The position numbers and the translations under genes were made by a program. Source: Trichloromonas sp034002365 (lineage in GTDB: Bacteria; Desulfobacterota; Desulfuromonadia; Desulfuromonadales; Trichloromonadaceae). From it: a stretch of DNA of 64,000 bases. Each line of letters starts with the position of its first letter. The first letter of the stretch is position 1. The stretch spans positions 1-64,000 of the forward strand of contig JAVFAR010000003.1 of NCBI GenBank assembly GCA_034002365.1, read 5' to 3'. Positions 21,810 through 31,813 of the stretch are shown here, piece by piece. The notes below the pieces were generated by a model. The model was not told the DNA's origin, did not search any database, and worked only from the letters and a program-made list of their open reading frames with translations.

Positions 21810-22520
21810 TCAGACGTCGCCGACTTGCTGTAAAATCGAACCTTCGAACGGACGCCCCTCTTTCTGCGCCATGCTCTGGATCAGCTGCTGACCGCCAAAA
21901 GCGGCGGTTTTTGTCACCAGGGTTTCCGCCAGCTCTCCATCCCGGGCCTTGAATGCTTCAAGCAGCTTGCGATGCTCCTGCACCGAGACTTCCATCCGCC
22001 CAGGCAGGCTCAGGGAAGCCATGCGCAGACGATTAAATTTGAGCAGAAGCTGGCTGATCAGTTCCAGTAGCTTATCATTCCCCGAGGCGCGAATAAACGC
22101 TTCATGGAAGTCGCTGTGAACACGGAAGAAATTTTTGACATCTCCCTCGCGGGCGAGCTTTTCCAAACGGTCGTTGATCGTTTCCAGGCGCTCAATATCC
22201 CGGTCGCTGAGCTTGTCGGCGGCCATTCTCGCCGCATAACCTTCAAGAACGCTCTTGATGGCGAAGAACTCCTCCACATCCCGTTCCGACAGGGAAGCGA
22301 CGACCGCGCCCTTGCGCGGAATAACGGTCAAGTAGCCTTCCGATTCAAGTTGCCGGAACGCCTCCCGAATCGGCGTGCGGCTGATGCCGAATCGCTCCGC
22401 CAATTCCGGCTCGGCGACTTTTTCTCCCGGCTTGAGCGAGCCCTTGAGTATGGCTTCACGGATCGTTTCGAGAATCTTTTCCCGTAAAGTCAGATGGCTG
22501 TCGACAAGTTTCTTTCTCAC
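21810..22520 (-). CDS. GntR-family transcription regulator (FadR/FCD subfamily)
   Basis: 236 residues from a GTG start at 22520, 8 bases after GGGAG. The N-terminal winged helix-turn-helix (LREKILETIREAILKGSLKPGEKV, ELAERFGISRTPIREAFRQLESEGYL) is followed by the all-helical FCD effector domain with metal-ligand His residues (HSDFHEAFI, EHRKLLEAF). FCD regulators sense small organic acids. A palindrome over its own promoter suggests autorepression. No metabolic neighbour indicates the ligand. Confidence 0.92.
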   Translation of the reverse strand: MRKKLVDSHLTLREKILETIREAILKGSLKPGEKVAEPELAERFGISRTPIREAFRQLESEGYLTVIPRKGAVVASLSERDVEEFFAIKSVLEGYAARMAADKLSDRDIERLETINDRLEKLAREGDVKNFFRVHSDFHEAFIRASGNDKLLELISQLLLKFNRLRMASLSLPGRMEVSVQEHRKLLEAFKARDGELAETLVTKTAAFGGQQLIQSMAQKEGRPFEGSILQQVGDV

Positions 22521-22566
22521 CGAAATACTCCCATCCCCCTGATGAGTTGTCCTTCATCCCCGGCGA

Positions 22567-22594
22567 ATTGTATACAGTATACATTTTATGTCAA
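22567..22594 (-). promoter_or_regulatory. Promoter of the GntR-family gene with overlapping operator
   Basis: On the minus strand: TTGACA (22594-22589), 16-base spacer, TACAAT (22572-22567). The 15-bp perfect palindrome TGTATAC-A-GTATACA (22569-22583) lies over the spacer and -10, as expected of an autoregulatory GntR-family operator. Confidence 0.7.
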
Positions 22595-22737
22595 GTTTTT
22601 TCCTGCAAACAGTTTTGATTATTGTGTTTTTTTCGCTGTCTTATCAGTAAGTTTTCGGAAAAGAAAAAGGGCGCAGGAGATATTGATTACCGGAATACTC
22701 TGCGAAGGGGGATGGATTTATCGAAGCGCGGAGCACT

Positions 22738-22771
22738 AAAAAAGGCGACCCCGGAGAGCCGCCTTTTTTAC
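22738..22771 (-). terminator. Terminator of the ATP synthase operon
   Basis: AAAAAAGGCG / CGCCTTTTTT arms with a GC-rich loop, 22 bases past the atpC stop. T-run on the minus strand. Confidence 0.85.
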
Positions 22772-22792
22772 AAGTTATCAGCAAGTTCTTTT

Positions 22793-23206
22793 TCAGCGTC
22801 CCTGACGGCCGGCAACCTGAATACGGGTCAGGGCGCGCTCCAGGGCGGCCTGCATGACCAGGAAATCCTTGTCCTCGGAAGAAAGCTTGCGCAAGGCCTC
22901 CTCGGCACGGCCCAAGGCGGCCCGGGCCCGTTCGAGATCGATCTCGTCGGCAGGCTCGGCCGTTTCCACCAGGACGGTCACCTTGTCGTCTTCAACTTCC
23001 ACATAGCCCCAGTTCACGGCCAGATGAAAGACCTCGCTGCCGCGTCGGTACGACAGCTCGCCGATCTTGAGAGTCGTAAGCAGGGGAGTATGCCCGGGAA
23101 GAATGCCGAATTCGCCCAGCGTGCCGGGGGCCGTGACCTCATCGACTTCCTCGGAGAGGGCCTTTTTATAGGGGGTGACCAATTCGAGTCTGAGCTTTTC
23201 TGCCAT
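22793..23206 (-). CDS. atpC: ATP synthase epsilon subunit
   Basis: 137 residues from the ATG at 23206 (8 bases after AAAGGA; an ATG at 23215 is also in frame). The N-terminal beta-sandwich (LRLELVTPYKKALSEEVDEVTAPGTLGEFGILPGHTPLLTTLKIG) and C-terminal helical hairpin (DLERARAALGRAEEALRKL) match the family. Part of the F1 central stalk, it couples rotation and inhibits ATP hydrolysis. Last gene of the F1 operon. Confidence 0.96.
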   Translation of the reverse strand: MAEKLRLELVTPYKKALSEEVDEVTAPGTLGEFGILPGHTPLLTTLKIGELSYRRGSEVFHLAVNWGYVEVEDDKVTVLVETAEPADEIDLERARAALGRAEEALRKLSSEDKDFLVMQAALERALTRIQVAGRQGR

Positions 23207-23262
23207 TACGAACATCCTTTACCGGAGTGGCGGGGCTTGACGCCCCGCCGCAACAACATCTA

Positions 23263-24669
23263 TCAGGCCGCCAGTTGCTTAGCCTTTTCCAGAGCTTCCT
23301 CGATGGTACCAACCATGTAGAAAGCCTGCTCGGGGATGTCGTCGTACTTACCGGCGACGATTTCCTGGAAGCCCTGGATGGTATCCTTGAGCTCCACGTA
23401 CTTGCCCGGGGAGCCGGTAAAGACCTCGGCAACATGGAAGGGCTGCGAGAGGAAACGCTGAATCTTCCGAGCGCGGGAGACGACCAGCTTATCTTCCTCG
23501 GAGAGCTCGTCCATGCCGAGGATGGCAATGATATCCTGCAAGTCCTTGTAACGCTGGAGAACATACTGAACGTCGCGAGCGACCTTGTAATGTTCCTCAC
23601 CGACCACCTGAGGATCGAGAATCCGGCTGGTGGAGTCAAGCGGGTCGACGGCGGGGTAAATACCCAGCTCGGCAATTTGACGGGAAAGAACGGTCGTGGC
23701 GTCGAGGTGGGCAAAGGCCGTGGCCGGCGCCGGGTCGGTCAAGTCGTCAGCAGGAACGTAGATCGCCTGAACCGAGGTAATCGAACCCTTGTTCGTCGTG
23801 GTGATCCGCTCCTGCAGCTCGCCCATCTCGGTGGAGAGGGTCGGCTGATAACCAACGGCCGAAGGAATACGGCCGAGCAGAGCCGAAACTTCCGAACCAG
23901 CTTGGGTAAAACGGAAGATGTTATCGATAAAGAGGAGCACGTCCTGGCCCTCTTCATCACGGAAATACTCGGCTACGGTCAGAGCCGAAAGGGCGACGCG
24001 GGCACGGGCTCCGGGGGGCTCGTTCATCTGGCCATAGATCAGGGCAGCCTTATCGAGAACGCCCGAATCCTTCATTTCGTGCCAGAGGTCGTTCCCTTCG
24101 CGGGTCCGCTCGCCAACGCCGGCAAAAACCGAGAAACCGCCGTGCTGTTTGGCGATGTTGTGAATCAGTTCCATAATCAGAACGGTCTTGCCGACGCCGG
24201 CGCCGCCGAAGAGGCCGATTTTACCGCCACGGGCGTAAGGAGCGAGGAGGTCAACGACCTTGATACCGGTCTCGAAGGCCTGAACGCTCACCGACTGATC
24301 AACAAACTCGGGAGTAGGACGATGAATTTCCCACTCGACATCGGCGCCAACCGGGCCCGCTTCGTCCACCGGCTCGCCGATGACATTGAGAATACGGCCA
24401 AGGGTCTTGCGGCCGACCGGCATAACGATCTGCTTACCGGTATCGAGAACCTCCTGCCCACGGACCAGACCATCGGTGGAATCCATGGCGATGGCGCGCA
24501 CGGTGTTCTCCCCGAGGTGCTGAGCGACTTCGACCACCAGATTCCACTCCTTGTCGCCAAGGGCGGGATTGGTTACCTTGAGGGCATGGTAGATTTCCGG
24601 AAGTTTGCCGGCTTCGAATTCCACGTCGATGACGGGACCGATAACCTGAGTAATTTTACCTTTATTCAT
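23263..24669 (-). CDS. atpD: ATP synthase beta subunit
   Basis: 468 residues from the ATG at 24669, 10 bases after AAGGAGG. Catalytic F1 subunit: Walker A GGAGVGKTVLI near residue 150, catalytic GERTREGNDL, Walker B DVLLFIDNIFRFTQAGSEVSALLGR and the C-terminal DELSEEDK motif. Length matches the family exactly. Adjacent to atpG and atpC. Confidence 0.98.
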   Translation of the reverse strand: MNKGKITQVIGPVIDVEFEAGKLPEIYHALKVTNPALGDKEWNLVVEVAQHLGENTVRAIAMDSTDGLVRGQEVLDTGKQIVMPVGRKTLGRILNVIGEPVDEAGPVGADVEWEIHRPTPEFVDQSVSVQAFETGIKVVDLLAPYARGGKIGLFGGAGVGKTVLIMELIHNIAKQHGGFSVFAGVGERTREGNDLWHEMKDSGVLDKAALIYGQMNEPPGARARVALSALTVAEYFRDEEGQDVLLFIDNIFRFTQAGSEVSALLGRIPSAVGYQPTLSTEMGELQERITTTNKGSITSVQAIYVPADDLTDPAPATAFAHLDATTVLSRQIAELGIYPAVDPLDSTSRILDPQVVGEEHYKVARDVQYVLQRYKDLQDIIAILGMDELSEEDKLVVSRARKIQRFLSQPFHVAEVFTGSPGKYVELKDTIQGFQEIVAGKYDDIPEQAFYMVGTIEEALEKAKQLAA

Positions 24670-24723
24670 GATGAACCGTTCCTCCTTTATCACACCGGAG
24701 CCCGGTGCGAAAGATCGTTCGAA

Positions 24724-25593
24724 TTAATTCTTGACCGATTCCGCCCCTGAAATAATCTCCATGAGCTCCTTGGTGATGGCCGCCTGCCGGGCGCGATTGT
24801 ACTGCAGGGTCAACTTGCCGATCATTTCCTTGGCGTTCTTGCTGGCACTGTCCATGGCGCTCATACGGGCGCCGTGTTCCGATGCCACGGACTCAAGGAG
24901 AGAGCGGAAGATCTGCACTTCGACGTTTTTCGGCAGCAACTGCGCCAGTACCGCGCCGCGATTCGGCTCGTACAGATACTGGGTCATATGCGTTCCCTCG
25001 TCTACTTCGCGAGGAATAATCGGCAGCAGCTGGGCGGTCGTGACCACCTGGGAAATGGCGCTGCGGAAGGCGTTGTAGATAAGGTAAACGGCGTCATACT
25101 GCTCGGCCACATACCCGTCGACAATCTCCTGCCCAAGCAAGGAGGCCGTTCCGATGGAGATACTTCCGGTAATGTTTTCGTAGACCTTGCCGATGTTGAG
25201 GCCAGACCGGTGTTTGAGATATTCCTTGCCCTTGCGGCCGATAATCATCAGGTCGTAAGCTTCGAAACCATCTTCATTCTTACGGACAAAGCGCTCGGCA
25301 GTCTTGCAGATATTGGCGTTGAAACCGCCGCACAGGCCCCGGTCCGCCGTCAGAACAACAACCAGTGCCCGCCGTTTGCCCCGGGAAAAAAGCAGGGGAT
25401 GGGCTTCCGCTTCCTCTCTGGCGGCCAGGCTGGAAAGTACTTCCAGCATCTTGTCGGCGTAAGGCCGCGAGGCGACCACCGCTTCCTGGGCGCGCCGGAG
25501 TTTCGCGGCCGAAACCATTTTCATGGCCTTGGTGATCTGCTGGGTGTTTTTGACCGAGCCGATCCGTTTTTTTATGTCCTTCAGACTTGGCAT
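24724..25593 (-). CDS. atpG: ATP synthase gamma subunit
   Basis: 289 residues. The rotor shaft of F1: coiled-coil N-terminus (LKDIKKRIGSVKNTQQITKAMKMVSAAKLRRAQ), central ALVVVLTADRGLCGGFN, and C-terminal helix (RMSAMDSASKNAKEMIGKLTLQYNRARQAAITKELMEIISGA) are all intact. Confidence 0.98.
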   Translation of the reverse strand: MPSLKDIKKRIGSVKNTQQITKAMKMVSAAKLRRAQEAVVASRPYADKMLEVLSSLAAREEAEAHPLLFSRGKRRALVVVLTADRGLCGGFNANICKTAERFVRKNEDGFEAYDLMIIGRKGKEYLKHRSGLNIGKVYENITGSISIGTASLLGQEIVDGYVAEQYDAVYLIYNAFRSAISQVVTTAQLLPIIPREVDEGTHMTQYLYEPNRGAVLAQLLPKNVEVQIFRSLLESVASEHGARMSAMDSASKNAKEMIGKLTLQYNRARQAAITKELMEIISGAESVKN

Positions 25594-25619
25594 CTGTCTA
25601 ACCTTTGGCTGTCGATGAT

Positions 25620-27128
<1,509 letters not shown>

Positions 27129-27136
27129 TATCCTTC

Positions 27137-27679
27137 TCACCCCTTCTTTAAGGTATCTTCAATCCGCTTAAGCTGGGTCTTAATACTTCCGTCGAATATT
27201 TTACCGCCAACCTGGGCCTGCAGACCGCCGATCAGCGCCGAGCGTACACTCACCGTCAACTCCACGTGCTTGCCGGTCTTTTCCTCCAGACCGGTGGCAA
27301 TGGCCTTGCGCTGGTTCTGGTTGAGCTTGGAGGCGGAAACGATGTGCGCGCGCAGGATACCGGAAATCTCATCGGCAAAATCGCGGTACTGGGCCTCGAT
27401 CTGCGGCAACAGGCGCAGCCGCCCCTTGGCCAGAAGCAACCCGAGAAACTTCCGCATTCCCTCCGAGAGCTGCATCTTGGCGCCCAGGTCGGTCAGAATC
27501 GCGGTCTTCTTTTCCACAGGGAAGGAGGGACTCTCAAGGATCAGGCGAAGCAGTTTCTCCCGAGCCATGATAGCCTTGACATCGGCCAGTTCCTTACCGT
27601 AGCCCTCCACCATCTGCTGCTCGGCCCCCAGGGTCACCAGGGCCTTGGCATACCTCTTGGTAATCGCGCTGACGCTCAA
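27137..27679 (-). CDS. atpH: ATP synthase delta subunit
   Basis: 180 residues from a TTG start at 27679, seven bases after GGAG and overlapping the atpF stop by 4 bases. ITKRYAKALVTL at the N-terminus and LTVSVRSALIGGLQAQVGGKIFDGSIKTQLKRI at the C-terminus are the delta/OSCP signature. It joins the peripheral stalk to F1. Confidence 0.95.
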   Translation of the reverse strand: MSVSAITKRYAKALVTLGAEQQMVEGYGKELADVKAIMAREKLLRLILESPSFPVEKKTAILTDLGAKMQLSEGMRKFLGLLLAKGRLRLLPQIEAQYRDFADEISGILRAHIVSASKLNQNQRKAIATGLEEKTGKHVELTVSVRSALIGGLQAQVGGKIFDGSIKTQLKRIEDTLKKG

Positions 27680-28257
27680 TGTAATTCTCCCACCTTCTTC
27701 ATGTATTCATCGACGAGACGGTTCTGATCGTTGCTGTTGAAGTTCTTTTTCAGCAGTTCCTCGGCCAGCTTCAGAGCCATGTCGCTGGCTTCCCGCTGTA
27801 ATTCGATGCGGGCTTTGGCGATTTCAAGGGCGGCGGACTTCTTCGCCTCCTCTTCGATCTTGAGCGCCATCTCACGGGCGTTAGCGAGGATGCGTTCCCG
27901 CTCCAACTCCCCTTCGCGCTTGATGGCGGCGTAAATGCCGTCGATTTCCGCCGAGGCCTGGGTCAGCTTGTTGTCGTACTCGGCGAACTTCGCTTCGGCC
28001 CTCTCTTGGGCGGCCTTGGCTTCGGCGAGGGATTTTTCAATTCCTTCTTTTCGTCCGGCCAGTCCCTTACGAATCGGCTTGGTTACAAAGTACGCCAGCA
28101 GTCCGAAGGTGACGGCGAAATTGAACAGGCGATACAGAAAATCCTTGAGCAGCACACCGCTGTCGACAGGGTGCCCCTCACCGCCGGCGGCGAAAACCGT
28201 GGCAGACGTCGCCCCCACTAAAAGAACGGCAAGAATGCCGGTCAGCTTCGTTTTCAT
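27676..28257 (-). CDS. atpF: ATP synthase subunit b
   Basis: 193 residues from the ATG at 28257 (AAGGGGG 6 bases upstream; an ATG at 28278 is also in frame). An extra N-terminal hydrophobic segment that looks like a signal peptide (LLVGATSATVFA) precedes the membrane helix (LYRLFNFAVTFGLLAYFV) and a long charged coiled coil. This is one of two b-type peripheral-stalk subunits in the operon. Confidence 0.93.
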   Translation of the reverse strand: MKTKLTGILAVLLVGATSATVFAAGGEGHPVDSGVLLKDFLYRLFNFAVTFGLLAYFVTKPIRKGLAGRKEGIEKSLAEAKAAQERAEAKFAEYDNKLTQASAEIDGIYAAIKREGELERERILANAREMALKIEEEAKKSAALEIAKARIELQREASDMALKLAEELLKKNFNSNDQNRLVDEYMKKVGELH

Positions 28258-28278
28258 GCGAACCCCCTTGACGTTCAT

Positions 28279-28704
28279 TTACACCGCCCTCCCGAGAATC
28301 TTGGAGGCAATCTGCGAAGCCAGGGCATTCGCTTCCTTTTTCAGAACCTTGGCGGCAGCCTCAGCTTCCCCGGCAACCCGCGTCTTGATTTCCTGAAGCT
28401 GTGCGGAGGCCTTGTTCTGCGCCTGGGTCAGAATAGTCGCTTCTTCGGCGGCGGCCGCCTTGCGCATTTCGGCACGCTCTTCATTCCCTTTGATCTTGGC
28501 GGCCTGCAGCTGCTGCTGATAACGCTCCATCTTTTCATTGATCAAGGTTTCCAGCTCCTTGGCCCGGGCGTGAGAGCCGTCGATGGTTTCACGACGGTGG
28601 TTGAGCATGCCGCGCAGAGGGCGGTAGAGAATGAAGTTCAGCGCCGCCATCAGGATGAAGAAGTTGGCGAACTGAAGCCAGATTGTCCAATCGACTTTGA
28701 TCAC
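28279..28704 (-). CDS. atpF': ATP synthase subunit b'
   Basis: 141 residues from a GTG at 28704 with AAGGGG upstream. A single membrane helix (WLQFANFFILMAALNFILYRPL) is followed by RGMLNHRRETIDGSHARAKELE and an Ala/Glu/Lys-rich coiled coil. It pairs with AtpF as a heterodimeric stalk (b/b'), as in phototrophs and Geobacter relatives. First gene of the F1 operon; atpI, atpB and atpE are not in this window. Confidence 0.92.
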   Translation of the reverse strand: MIKVDWTIWLQFANFFILMAALNFILYRPLRGMLNHRRETIDGSHARAKELETLINEKMERYQQQLQAAKIKGNEERAEMRKAAAAEEATILTQAQNKASAQLQEIKTRVAGEAEAAAKVLKKEANALASQIASKILGRAV

Positions 28705-28810
28705 TGCACACCCCTTGTTTGAGCCTTGAGATAAAGAAGCCGGTTCGGAACGCAATCTTTCGAACCGGTTGATTAAAAATCCAGCCTAGCCAGGAAGTAA
28801 AACAGGCCAT

Positions 28811-28839
28811 TGCTATCACAGGAGATCCAGGACTGTCAA
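28811..28839 (-). promoter_or_regulatory. Possible promoter of the ATP synthase operon
   Basis: TTGACA on the minus strand (28839-28834), 17-base spacer, weak -10 ATAGCA (28816-28811). Perfect -35, poor -10. Confidence 0.35.
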
Positions 28840-28925
28840 GCCTCTTTACTTGGAACCCGCGGCTTTTTTGGTTTTTTTTACGTGAAAATCCTGGCTGGAC
28901 CACGGCACTGTCAGGAAGATTGTTC

Positions 28926-29321
28926 TCAGATCGATTTTGAGGCCTCGCCAGAACTCATTGACAGTGTCCCATTAAGAATAACACCCGCCTCCATCATCAG
29001 GACGGGGGTTTCAAGAGATCCGTCGACCTGGGCGGGTGCTCGCAGTTCCACCTTGTTCAGCACCTTGATATTTCCGTGCAGTTTACCGCTGACAATCAGC
29101 GTTCCAACGGAAATTTCTCCCTGGATATCCGCCCCGGGGCCGATGATGAGAATGTCCCGCGATTGGATTTCACCACGAAAAACGCCGTCGATACGCACGA
29201 TTTCATCAAACACCAATTTCCCCTCAAACTGGCTCCCCGGACCCAGGAAGGCTTTGATATCACTTTTTTCCACGGGGTTTTCCTTACGCATGCGGTCTTT
29301 GTTCCTTCCGATCATCAACAC
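28926..29321 (-). CDS. Bactofilin
   Basis: 131 residues from a GTG at 29321 (AGGAG 8 bases upstream; ATG at 29315 also possible). The central domain is a chain of short beta-helix turns (FEGKLVFDEIVRIDGVFRGEI, ILIIGPGADIQGEISVGTLIVSGKLHGNI), the bactofilin (DUF583) fold. Bactofilins polymerise into cytoskeletal filaments; in Myxococcus, bactofilins and ParAB are linked to chromosome segregation. Here it lies 11 bases downstream of parB, which supports the same link. Confidence 0.92.
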   Translation of the reverse strand: MLMIGRNKDRMRKENPVEKSDIKAFLGPGSQFEGKLVFDEIVRIDGVFRGEIQSRDILIIGPGADIQGEISVGTLIVSGKLHGNIKVLNKVELRAPAQVDGSLETPVLMMEAGVILNGTLSMSSGEASKSI

Positions 29322-29332
29322 ACAAATGCTCC

Positions 29333-30181
29333 TCAGGCGACCCCGAGAAATTCCAACAGCCGATTCAGTTCCTCCGGGGAGTAAAAAGCGATCTCGATCT
29401 TCCCTCCCTTGCCATGGCTGTTGATTTTCACCTGGGTTCCCAAGACCTTTTTCAGCTCTCCTTCAAGGTGCTGCAACTGCGGATTAACCTGGGGCTTTTT
29501 CCTTGCCTTGACGGGGCTGCCAAAACTTTTGATCTTCTTTACCAGGGCTTCCGTTTCACGGACCGACAGTCTCTTCTGTACCACCTGGTCCCGGGCTTCA
29601 AGCAGATCCTCGTCATTATCCAGAGAGAGCAGAGCGCGGGCATGGCCCATGCTTAACCGTGCCTGCATGACATCCTCCCGCACCCCTTCCGGCAATCTCA
29701 GCAGGCGCAGGGAATTGGCGACGGTGGAACGATCCTTACCCACGCGCCGGGCCATCTCCTCCTGGGAAAAGTCGAAGTTTTCCATGAGGTTCCGGTAGGC
29801 TTCGGCCTCTTCAATGGGGTTCAGGTCTTCCCGTTGGATGTTTTCGATGAGCGCCATCTCCAGCGCCCAATCCTCGGAAACATCCTGAATAACCACGGGA
29901 ATTTCCCGCAGACCGGCCTTTTGCGAGGCCCGCCAGCGGCGTTCGCCGGCGATGATCTGATAATGGTCATCGACCTGGCGGACTACCAGGGGCTGAATCA
30001 CGCCCTTTTCCCGGATAGAGGCGACCAGTTCCGCCATCTTTTCATCGTTGAAGGTTTTCCGGGGCTGCTGGCTGTGAGGCCGTAATTCCTCGATAGGACA
30101 AAGGAAATACTTCCGTCCTTCCTGGGTGGCGGAATTCAGGAGAGCGCCGATGCCTTTGCCGAGCGCGGGTCGTTTTGCCAT
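29333..30181 (-). CDS. parB: Chromosome partitioning protein ParB
   Basis: 282 residues from the ATG at 30181. The CTP-binding N-terminal domain (IRPLVVRQVDDHYQIIAGERRWRASQKAGL-type sequence with GERRWRA), the helix-turn-helix (SQEEMARRVGKDRSTVANSLRLLRLP), and a C-terminal dimerisation region are present. It binds parS and spreads as a CTP-dependent clamp. A perfect parS lies at 33674. It starts 1 base after parA ends. Confidence 0.97.
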   Translation of the reverse strand: MAKRPALGKGIGALLNSATQEGRKYFLCPIEELRPHSQQPRKTFNDEKMAELVASIREKGVIQPLVVRQVDDHYQIIAGERRWRASQKAGLREIPVVIQDVSEDWALEMALIENIQREDLNPIEEAEAYRNLMENFDFSQEEMARRVGKDRSTVANSLRLLRLPEGVREDVMQARLSMGHARALLSLDNDEDLLEARDQVVQKRLSVRETEALVKKIKSFGSPVKARKKPQVNPQLQHLEGELKKVLGTQVKINSHGKGGKIEIAFYSPEELNRLLEFLGVA

Positions 30182-30182
30182 A

Positions 30183-30947
30183 TCAATGTCCTGCTTCGAT
30201 GATTTCCTTGGCGAGTTCCAAATAGGCCTGCGCTCCCCGTGAAGCGATGTCGTAAAGCAGCACCGGCAGACCATGGCTCGGGGCCTCGGAAAGGCGGACG
30301 TTGCGGGGGATCACGGAGGTAAAAACCTGATCGCCAAAATGGGAGCGGATTTCTTCACTGACCTGATGGGATAAATTGTTGCGACCATCAAACATGGTCA
30401 GAAGTATGCCCAGTACTTTCAGTTCGGGATTGAGCTGCTTTTGAATCAGCCGGATGGTCTTCATCAACTGACTCAACCCCTCCATGGCATAGAACTCACA
30501 CTGCAGGGGGATCAGCACTGAATCGGCGGCGGTCAGAGCGTTAACGGTCAGCAGGCCGAGGGAAGGGGGGCAGTCGATGATGATGTAATCATATTCGGCA
30601 CTAATCTGCCCCAAAACCTCTCGCAACTTTCCTTCGCGGGCAAAGGCCGAGACGAGTTCGATTTCCGCGCCGATCAGATCGGTGTTGGAGGGCAGAATAT
30701 CGAGATGTTCAAGGTTGGAGCGGACCCGGACTTCCTGGGCGGAAGCATCCCCGAGCAAGGCGTGGTAGACGGTCAATTCCTGGCCGCATTTATCGATACC
30801 GACACCGCTGCAGGCATTGGCCTGGGGATCTATATCAACCAGCAGGGTCCGTTTTTCCGCGGCGGCGAGCGAGGCGGCCAGATTGACGGCTGTGGTCGTC
30901 TTACCCACTCCCCCCTTCTGGTTAGCTACCGCGATGATTCGTGCCAT
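30183..30947 (-). CDS. parA: Chromosome partitioning ATPase ParA/Soj
   Basis: 254 residues. Deviant Walker A NQKGGVGKTTTAVNLA at the N-terminus, Walker A' DIDPQANACSGVG, Walker B DYIIIDCPPSLGLL. ParA ATPase forms DNA-bound gradients that move ParB-parS complexes. AAGGAG lies just upstream of the start. The gap 30948-31141 has no gene I can support. Confidence 0.98.
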   Translation of the reverse strand: MARIIAVANQKGGVGKTTTAVNLAASLAAAEKRTLLVDIDPQANACSGVGIDKCGQELTVYHALLGDASAQEVRVRSNLEHLDILPSNTDLIGAEIELVSAFAREGKLREVLGQISAEYDYIIIDCPPSLGLLTVNALTAADSVLIPLQCEFYAMEGLSQLMKTIRLIQKQLNPELKVLGILLTMFDGRNNLSHQVSEEIRSHFGDQVFTSVIPRNVRLSEAPSHGLPVLLYDIASRGAQAYLELAKEIIEAGH

Positions 30948-31141
30948 ATGGTTTTCTCCTTGGGCTGGGCCGGAACGCAGAACTTACCATAACCCCCTTA
31001 TCCAGCAAAGGAAAAACTGTTTTAGACGGATCAGTTCGGGATTATCAGCAGATATGGGAGAGTATCCGCCACCTGACACTATATATTGTAGCCCACCAAG
31101 GACCATCCCTGATTGTGTCTGTTGTTTCTTTTCAGTCCCCT

Positions 31142-31813
31142 TTAAATTCGGCGAAAAAGAAGGATTTGCCGCTCTCCGGCAGCGAGCGGCAAGGAGAATC
31201 TATGTAAGGCTTCAAACTCCAACCCGAGTTCACGCAGAAATTTCTCATCCATGCGCAGTTCCCGGTCCCCCTCCGGCCCCTTCATCGCGAGCAAACGCCC
31301 TTCTCGGCTCAGACAGGGATGAGCGAGACGGGCAAAATCCCTGATTGAGGCAAAAGCCCGGGAGAGGATCACATCAAAACCACCGTCAAAATCACTCCAC
31401 CGGGGCAGATCCTCCATACGCAGATGCAGGGGAAGACAGTGATCAAGCCCTAGGCGGCGTACGACATGCCGCTGAAAATGGATTTTTTTACCTACAGCAT
31501 CCACCGTCACCACGTCCCGTGCAGGGTCGACTATCGCCAGGGGAAGTCCGGGAAAACCTCCTCCCGAGCCGACATCGAGAAGACGTTCATCAGACTGCAA
31601 AAGGGGAACAACCGTAAGGGAGTCCGCCAGATGCTTGACAACGACCTCTTCCAGCAGGCAGATGGAAGTCAGATTGACTTTTTTGTTCCAGCGCAGCAAC
31701 TCTTCACCGAGCCAGAGGAGCCGTTCACAGACCTCCGTCGAGAACTCCAGATTCAACTCATCCAGACAACGCTGCAAAAGGGCAAGAGCATCACCCACGG
31801 CGCAACCAAACAC
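31142..31813 (-). CDS. rsmG: 16S rRNA (guanine-N7) methyltransferase RsmG
   Basis: 223 residues from a GTG at 31813 that lies inside the end of mnmG (23-base overlap), implying translational coupling. The SAM-binding motif LDVGSGGGFPGLPLAI and WNKKVNLTSI are diagnostic; VILSRAFA and GRLLAMKGP follow. It methylates G527 of 16S rRNA. Confidence 0.96.
   Translation of the reverse strand: MFGCAVGDALALLQRCLDELNLEFSTEVCERLLWLGEELLRWNKKVNLTSICLLEEVVVKHLADSLTVVPLLQSDERLLDVGSGGGFPGLPLAIVDPARDVVTVDAVGKKIHFQRHVVRRLGLDHCLPLHLRMEDLPRWSDFDGGFDVILSRAFASIRDFARLAHPCLSREGRLLAMKGPEGDRELRMDEKFLRELGLEFEALHRFSLPLAAGERQILLFRRI

Noticed and set aside
28870..28882. ACGTGAAA as a possible parS half-site
   Set aside because: Only a half-match (TTTTACGTGAAAAT); too far from the 16-bp consensus.
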